Shown in pieces: positions 60,401-64,000 of a stretch of 64,000 nt of DNA. Under the pieces are notes generated by a model. It worked only from the letters and a program-made list of their open reading frames with translations, did no database searches and was not told where the DNA came from. Position 1 is the first letter of the stretch. Each line of letters starts with the position of its first letter. Source of the DNA: Pseudomonas oryzicola. GTDB taxonomy: Bacteria > Pseudomonadota > Gammaproteobacteria > Pseudomonadales > Pseudomonadaceae. The position numbers were made by a program, and so were the translations under genes. The stretch lies in assembly GCF_014269185.2 (NCBI RefSeq), contig NZ_JABWRZ020000001.1, positions 2,815,001-2,879,000 of the forward strand, in the 5' to 3' direction.

Positions 60401-60705
60401 TGTGCGCACTCCTGCTTGACCTTGTCGTTGAGCGGGTCGAGCACGTTGTTGGCGCGGTGCACGTAGATACCGGTCAGGGCGAAGGACAGCAGCACCATCA
60501 GCACGCCCACCAGCATGCCGACGGTGGTCACGCCACCGCTGAGGGACCGGCCGAGGGTGCTGGGGGAAAATGCCACCAGCAGGACGAAGCCGTAGTAGAT
60601 CACCAGCATGGCCAGGGTCAGGCTGCCGTTGAGGCGGCGTTTGCGCTGCACCAGGTGCTGGAAGTCGGGGTGGTTGGCGATGCTTTCGATGCGTTCGGGT
60701 GTCAT
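60397..60705 (-). CDS. phaL: DUF485 membrane protein (PhaL-like accessory)
   Basis: A 102-residue protein with two membrane helices ([18 protein letters not shown] and [21 protein letters not shown]) and the DUF485 motif. In many operons a DUF485 gene directly precedes an ActP/PhaJ-type symporter, and overlap here (ATGA) implies coupled synthesis. It is probably an accessory subunit of the symporter. Name by analogy. Confidence 0.82.
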   Translation of the reverse strand: MTPERIESIANHPDFQHLVQRKRRLNGSLTLAMLVIYYGFVLLVAFSPSTLGRSLSGGVTTVGMLVGVLMVLLSFALTGIYVHRANNVLDPLNDKVKQECAQ

Positions 60706-60776
60706 GGGTTGCGATCTCTGGGTGTTGTAATTGTTTTGGTGAGGTCACGCGGGTGTTGCGGTGTTGCTTAGGGCCT

Positions 60777-60860
60777 CTTCGCGGGCATGCCCGCTCCCAC
60801 AGGTGCGGCGGTGTGCTTGAGACTTGTGCTATCCCTGTGGGAGCGGGCGCGCCCGCGAAG
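60777..60860. repeat. Inverted REP pair inside the paa cluster
   Basis: Two well-conserved REP units face each other: 60777-60803 (CTTCGCGGGC-AT-GCCCGC-TCCCACAGG) and 60835-60860 (CTGTGGGAGCGGGCGCGCCC). They fill the gap between paaE and the DUF485 gene. They may split the transcript into a catalytic part and a transport part. Effect inferred. Confidence 0.9.
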
Positions 60861-60874
60861 CAGGCGACGCGGTC

Positions 60875-61951
60875 TCAGAGCTGGTCGAAATCGAGCACCA
60901 CCTTGTCGCTCACCGGGTAGGTCTGGCACGACAGCACATACCCGGCCGCCACTTCGTAATCCTCCAGGGCATGGTTGCTGTCCATCTCCACTTCGCCCTC
61001 GATTACCCGGCACTTGCAGGTCGAGCACACGCCGGCCTTGCACGAGTACGGCAGCTCGGCGCCGATTGCATTGCCGGCGTCCAGCACGTTCTGGGTGTTG
61101 CGTGGCAGGTCGAAGGTGAGGGCGCGGCCGTCGCTGATCACGGTAATGTGGCTGAGCGCCGAGTCCACCTGACGCGCCGCCTCGCGGGCCTCCCGGCGGG
61201 CTTCGCTGCCGGCTGCAGCGAACAGCTCGAAATGGATGCGGTCCTTGGCCAGGCCATTGGCCCGCAGGCTGTCGCGCACCGTCTCGGTCATCGCCTGTGG
61301 GCCGCAGATGAATGCAGCATCCAGGCTGACAACGTCCATCCAGCGCGAGAACAACTGGCCGCACTTGTCGGCATCGATGCGGCCGTTGTACAGGTCGACA
61401 TCCTGCTGCTCGCGGCTGAACACGAAAATCAGGTTCAGGCGCTCGAGGTAGCGGTTCTTCAGGTCTTCGAGCTTGTCGCGAAACAGCGCCCCGGAACTGG
61501 AGCGGTTGCCGTACAGCAGGGTGAAGCGGCTGAGCGGCTCGCTGGCCAGGGTAGTGGCGATGATCGACAGGATCGGGGTAATGCCACTGCCGGCGGCCAC
61601 CGCCAGGTAGTTGCCCTGGCGGGCTGGGTCCAGCGGCACGAAGAAACTGCCGGATGGCGGCATCACTTCCAGTTGTTGGCCAACTTTGAGCAGGTCATTG
61701 GCGAATGCCGAGAAACGCCCACCTGGCACGCGCTTGACTGCCACGCGCAGCTCGCCGTCCTGGACGGCGCTGCAGATGGAGTAGGAGCGGCGGACTTCTT
61801 CGTTGTCCAGCTGGGTACGCATGACCAGGTACTGGCCCTGGGTAAAGCGGAACGTATCGCGCAGGTGTTCAGGCACGTCGAAGGCAATCGACACCGCGTC
61901 GCGCGTCTCGTTGCGCACTTGCTTGATGGTCAGGCTGTGAAACAGGCTCAT
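60875..61951 (-). CDS. paaE: PaaE, phenylacetyl-CoA epoxidase reductase
   Basis: A 358-residue NADPH reductase. The N-terminal FAD/NAD(P) domains (RRSYSICS; AGSGITPILSI; FICGPQAM) are followed by a C-terminal plant-type [2Fe-2S] ferredoxin (CKAGVCSTCKC and a fourth Cys in LSCQTYP). It supplies electrons to the PaaABC di-iron oxygenase. GGAGA lies 6 bases before the ATG at 61951; an ATG four codons earlier lies ahead of that site. The gene follows paaD by 15 bases. Also named paaK in older P. putida nomenclature. Confidence 0.95.
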   Translation of the reverse strand: MSLFHSLTIKQVRNETRDAVSIAFDVPEHLRDTFRFTQGQYLVMRTQLDNEEVRRSYSICSAVQDGELRVAVKRVPGGRFSAFANDLLKVGQQLEVMPPSGSFFVPLDPARQGNYLAVAAGSGITPILSIIATTLASEPLSRFTLLYGNRSSSGALFRDKLEDLKNRYLERLNLIFVFSREQQDVDLYNGRIDADKCGQLFSRWMDVVSLDAAFICGPQAMTETVRDSLRANGLAKDRIHFELFAAAGSEARREAREAARQVDSALSHITVISDGRALTFDLPRNTQNVLDAGNAIGAELPYSCKAGVCSTCKCRVIEGEVEMDSNHALEDYEVAAGYVLSCQTYPVSDKVVLDFDQL

Positions 61952-61966
61952 GGCGTTCTCCACGGC

Positions 61967-62500
61967 TCAAATGCATTTGAAATAGTCGAACGGCTCCAGG
62001 CACTCGCGGCAGCGGTATAGCGCCTTGCAAGCGGTGGAGCCGAACTGGCTGAGCAATTCGGTCTGGGCGCTGCCGCACTGCGGGCAGCACACCTGGGGCG
62101 CCTCGCCGAGCAGGCTGCGCTTGTTGGCACTGCCTTGCGGTGGGGCGATGCCATAGATACGCAGGCGTTCGCGACCCAGCTCGCTGAGCCAGTCGGTCGT
62201 CCAGGCCGGCGTCAGCTGGCGCTCCAGTTCAGGCGCCGGGAAACCCGCCTGCTCCAGCGCCTGGCGGATATCCGCCTCGATCACTTCGGTGGCCGGGCAA
62301 CCGGAGTAGGTCGGCGTGACCACCAGGTGCAAGTGGCCGGCACGCCAGTCGAGTTCGCGTACGATGCCCAGGTCGACCACGCTGACCACGGGCACTTCCG
62401 GGTCCATGACCTGGGCCAGTACCGCCCAGGCGCGGGCCAGGTCATCACCGCGCGGCGCGCGTGCGCCACGGTCGCCGACAATCAGCTCACCAGGTTGCAT
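61967..62500 (-). CDS. paaD: PaaD, Fe-S maturation factor for the epoxidase
   Basis: A 177-residue protein. The N-terminal DUF59/MIP18-like domain (WAVLAQVMDPEVPVVSVVDLG, with PTYSGCPATEV) is followed by a cysteine-rich zinc-ribbon-like C-terminus (CCPQCGSAQ ... CRECLEPFDYFKC). PaaD probably helps assemble the Fe-S cluster of PaaE. The start ATG at 62500 lies inside the paaC coding region and overlaps it by 14 bases. Substrate roles are by family. Confidence 0.93.
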   Translation of the reverse strand: MQPGELIVGDRGARAPRGDDLARAWAVLAQVMDPEVPVVSVVDLGIVRELDWRAGHLHLVVTPTYSGCPATEVIEADIRQALEQAGFPAPELERQLTPAWTTDWLSELGRERLRIYGIAPPQGSANKRSLLGEAPQVCCPQCGSAQTELLSQFGSTACKALYRCRECLEPFDYFKCI

Positions 62501-63245
62501 CGGGGTAGGCCCTTGGCAGGAACTGCATCTCGGCCAGCAGCAGGCCCAGGTGCTCGGTGTGCAGGCCTTTGCGGCCGTCCAGGTAGAAGTGGCTGGCGGC
62601 CTTGGGCAGTGGCAGTTCGACCGAGCTGAAGAGCTCGGAAACCTTCTTGAGCCAGGCTGCGCCAACGGTAGCCGGGTCTGCAGCGATGCCGGCCTGGGCC
62701 AGTTGTGCCTCGTTGTCGCTGCCGGTGGTGAGTTCAACGGTAAAGCGCCACAGGGCCGGGATGGCTGCCAGCATGCGCTGGCGGCTTTCTTCGGTGCCGC
62801 CGCCCAGGCGCTGTACCCATTCGCCGGAGCGGCGCAGGTGGTAGGTGACCTCTTTCAAGGCTTTGCCAGCGATGCCTGCAATACGCTCGTCACGAGAACC
62901 GGCCAGGCCCTGGAGCACAGCGAAATGCCAGGCGTCATAGAGGAACTGCTTGGTCATGGTCACGGCGAAATCGCCATTGGGTTGCTCGACCAGCAGCAGA
63001 TTGCGATAGGCCCGCTCGTCACGACGGAAGGCCAGGGCGTCAGCATCACGGTCGTCATCCAGCAACTCGGCGGCGTATTCCAGCCAGTTACGCGCCTGGC
63101 CGACCAGGTCGAGGCCCACGTTCATCAAGGCCAGTTCTTCTTCCAGGGCCGGGGCCCGGCCACACCATTCACAAAGGCGCTGGCCGTGCACCAGGGCGCT
63201 GTCGCCGAGCAACAGCAGATAAGGGATCAGATCGTGCTTGTGCAT
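62487..63245 (-). CDS. paaC: PaaC, structural subunit of phenylacetyl-CoA epoxidase
   Basis: A 252-residue ferritin-like helical protein, the non-catalytic partner of PaaA. It opens HKDLIPYLLLLGD-like (HKHDLIPYLLLLGDSALVHG), with NVGLDLVGQARNWLEYA and KALKEVTYHLRRSGEW typical. With PaaA it forms a heterodimer that the PaaB bridge tethers into a larger complex. The ATG at 63245 is 8 bases after the paaB stop. It lies in a tight run paaABCDE. Confidence 0.95.
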   Translation of the reverse strand: MHKHDLIPYLLLLGDSALVHGQRLCEWCGRAPALEEELALMNVGLDLVGQARNWLEYAAELLDDDRDADALAFRRDERAYRNLLLVEQPNGDFAVTMTKQFLYDAWHFAVLQGLAGSRDERIAGIAGKALKEVTYHLRRSGEWVQRLGGGTEESRQRMLAAIPALWRFTVELTTGSDNEAQLAQAGIAADPATVGAAWLKKVSELFSSVELPLPKAASHFYLDGRKGLHTEHLGLLLAEMQFLPRAYPDATW

Positions 63246-63253
63246 GGCCAACC

Positions 63254-63535
63254 TCACATGTGCCCGACTTCGTCGGGCAGTTGGTAGAAGCTGGCATGGC
63301 GATAGACCTTGTCGTCCGCCGGGGCGAACAGCGGGTCTTTCTCGTCGGGGGAGGAGGCGGTGATCAGGGCCGAGGGTACCACCCACAGGCTTACGCCTTC
63401 GCTGCGGCGGGTATACAGCTCACGGGCGTTTTCGATGGCCATGGCCGCATCGGCAGCGTGCACGCTGCCGACATGCTTGTGGTTAAGGCCGTGCTTGCTG
63501 CGCACGAACACTTCGTAGAGGGTCCAGACAGACAT
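63254..63535 (-). CDS. paaB: PaaB, bridging subunit of phenylacetyl-CoA epoxidase
   Basis: A 93-residue protein typical of PaaB. It includes WTLYEVFVRSKHGLNHKHVGS, then ALITASSPDEKDPLF and FYQLPDEVGHM. PaaB bridges PaaAC heterodimers and is needed for activity. The ATG at 63535 gives the normal family length; a longer frame upstream has no ribosome site. It follows paaA by 25 bases. Confidence 0.96.
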   Translation of the reverse strand: MSVWTLYEVFVRSKHGLNHKHVGSVHAADAAMAIENARELYTRRSEGVSLWVVPSALITASSPDEKDPLFAPADDKVYRHASFYQLPDEVGHM

Positions 63536-63560
63536 ATTCGATCTCCGCATCAATCGCCGC

Positions 63561-64000
63561 TCAGGCGGCGTTCTTGTTCTGTTGCTTGCGCGCGTACGCC
63601 ACCGCAGCCTCACGTACCCAGGCGCCGTCCTCGATGGCCTTGCGTCGGGTGGCAACGCGTTCCTGGTTGCACGGGCCATTGCCCTTGATCACTTCGTAGA
63701 ACTCGTCCCACTGGATCTCGCCGAAGTCGTAGTGGCCGCGTTCGGCGTTCCACTTCAACTCGGGATCGGGGGCGGTACAGCCGAGCAGTTCGAGCTGCGG
63801 CACGGTCTGGTCGATGAAGCGCTGGCGCAGTTCGTCGTTGGTCTGGCGCTTGATCTTCCAGGCCATGGACTGGGCACTGTTGGGGGAATGTTCGTCGCTG
63901 GGGCCGAACATCATCAGCGCCGGCCACCACAGGCGGTTGATAGCGTCCTGGACCATGTCCCGTTGGGCCTGGGTGCCGTGGCGCATCATGGTCAGGAGCA
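63561..64000 (-). CDS. paaA: PaaA, catalytic subunit of phenylacetyl-CoA epoxidase (partial)
   Basis: The C-terminal 145 residues of the catalytic di-iron subunit. The window end cuts the gene; roughly 180 N-terminal residues are missing, judging from the usual length near 330. The visible part has [23 protein letters not shown] and ends [11 protein letters not shown], as in other PaaA. PaaA epoxidises phenylacetyl-CoA to the 1,2-epoxide with O2 and electrons from PaaE. It is probably the first paa gene of this transcript, but the promoter is outside the window. Confidence 0.95.
   Translation of the reverse strand, partial: LLTMMRHGTQAQRDMVQDAINRLWWPALMMFGPSDEHSPNSAQSMAWKIKRQTNDELRQRFIDQTVPQLELLGCTAPDPELKWNAERGHYDFGEIQWDEFYEVIKGNGPCNQERVATRRKAIEDGAWVREAAVAYARKQQNKNAA

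Noticed and set aside
58784..60466. Long plus-strand frame rich in His, Gln and Ala.
   Set aside because: It is antisense to the PhaJ-type symporter; composition is that of reverse-translated membrane helices.

Overview
The window is chromosomal DNA from a Pseudomonas of the P. putida group. The evidence is the high G+C coding sequence, repeated P. putida-type REP palindromes (GCGGGC-N2-GCCCGC followed by TCCCACAGG), GGAG/AGGAGG ribosome sites, and a gene order (ben cluster, codBA, ku/ligD, paa cluster) that I recall from P. putida KT2440. That comparison is from memory and was not computed. I see no rRNA, tRNA, CRISPR array, insertion sequence or prophage.

Layout. 0.2-2.9 kb: a universal stress protein, a HisN-type phosphatase and a putative lipoprotein. 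3.1-11.9 kb: a benzoate regulon, benR-benABCDK-catA2-benF. It has a clear BenR operator (two TGCA-N6-GGATA-type boxes) upstream of benA, and A-rich Crc/Hfq-type motifs before benR, benA, benK, catA2 and benF. 11.9-15.7 kb: a YdjM-type membrane hydrolase, an aldo/keto reductase and a Rieske/AIF-like reductase. 15.9-17.4 kb: a short lower-G+C patch with an orphan Ig-like protein next to a tyrosine recombinase. 17.5-19.8 kb: a GGDEF-EAL protein. 20.2-23.9 kb: a cytosine operon, codB - PucR-type regulator - codA. 23.9-26.6 kb: an ornithine-cyclodeaminase-like/threonine-dehydratase-like pair with a YheO/DauR-type regulator. 26.8-33.8 kb: a KfrA-like protein, small proteins, a diguanylate cyclase, a GNAT enzyme, CrtZ, a BASS transporter and a DyP peroxidase.

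34.0-55.3 kb is a stress and stationary-phase island. It holds two KGG-repeat proteins, Ku and LigD (two-protein NHEJ), a metallothionein, the EEP/cardiolipin synthase/YbhN operon, a ClpP-like protein, a NUDIX enzyme and a giant CheB-CheR-PAS-kinase-receiver hybrid. Inside it, at 34.5-38.6 kb, is an overlapping four-gene operon: haem-oxygenase-like iron oxidase, SAM methyltransferase, GCS2-type carboxylate-amine ligase and MTA/SAH-type nucleosidase. It looks like a compact uncharacterised biosynthetic or modification pathway and is my main candidate for something new.

55.5-64 kb: the phenylacetate cluster on the minus strand, in transcription order paaA (cut by the window end), paaB, paaC, paaD, paaE, a DUF485 gene (phaL-like), phaJ, phaK and paaZ. 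It ends in a textbook terminator. Both aromatic-acid clusters pair an importer and an OprD-family porin with ring-activating enzymes. Benzoate goes to catechol and then cis,cis-muconate. Phenylacetyl-CoA is epoxidised by PaaABCE and opened by PaaZ.
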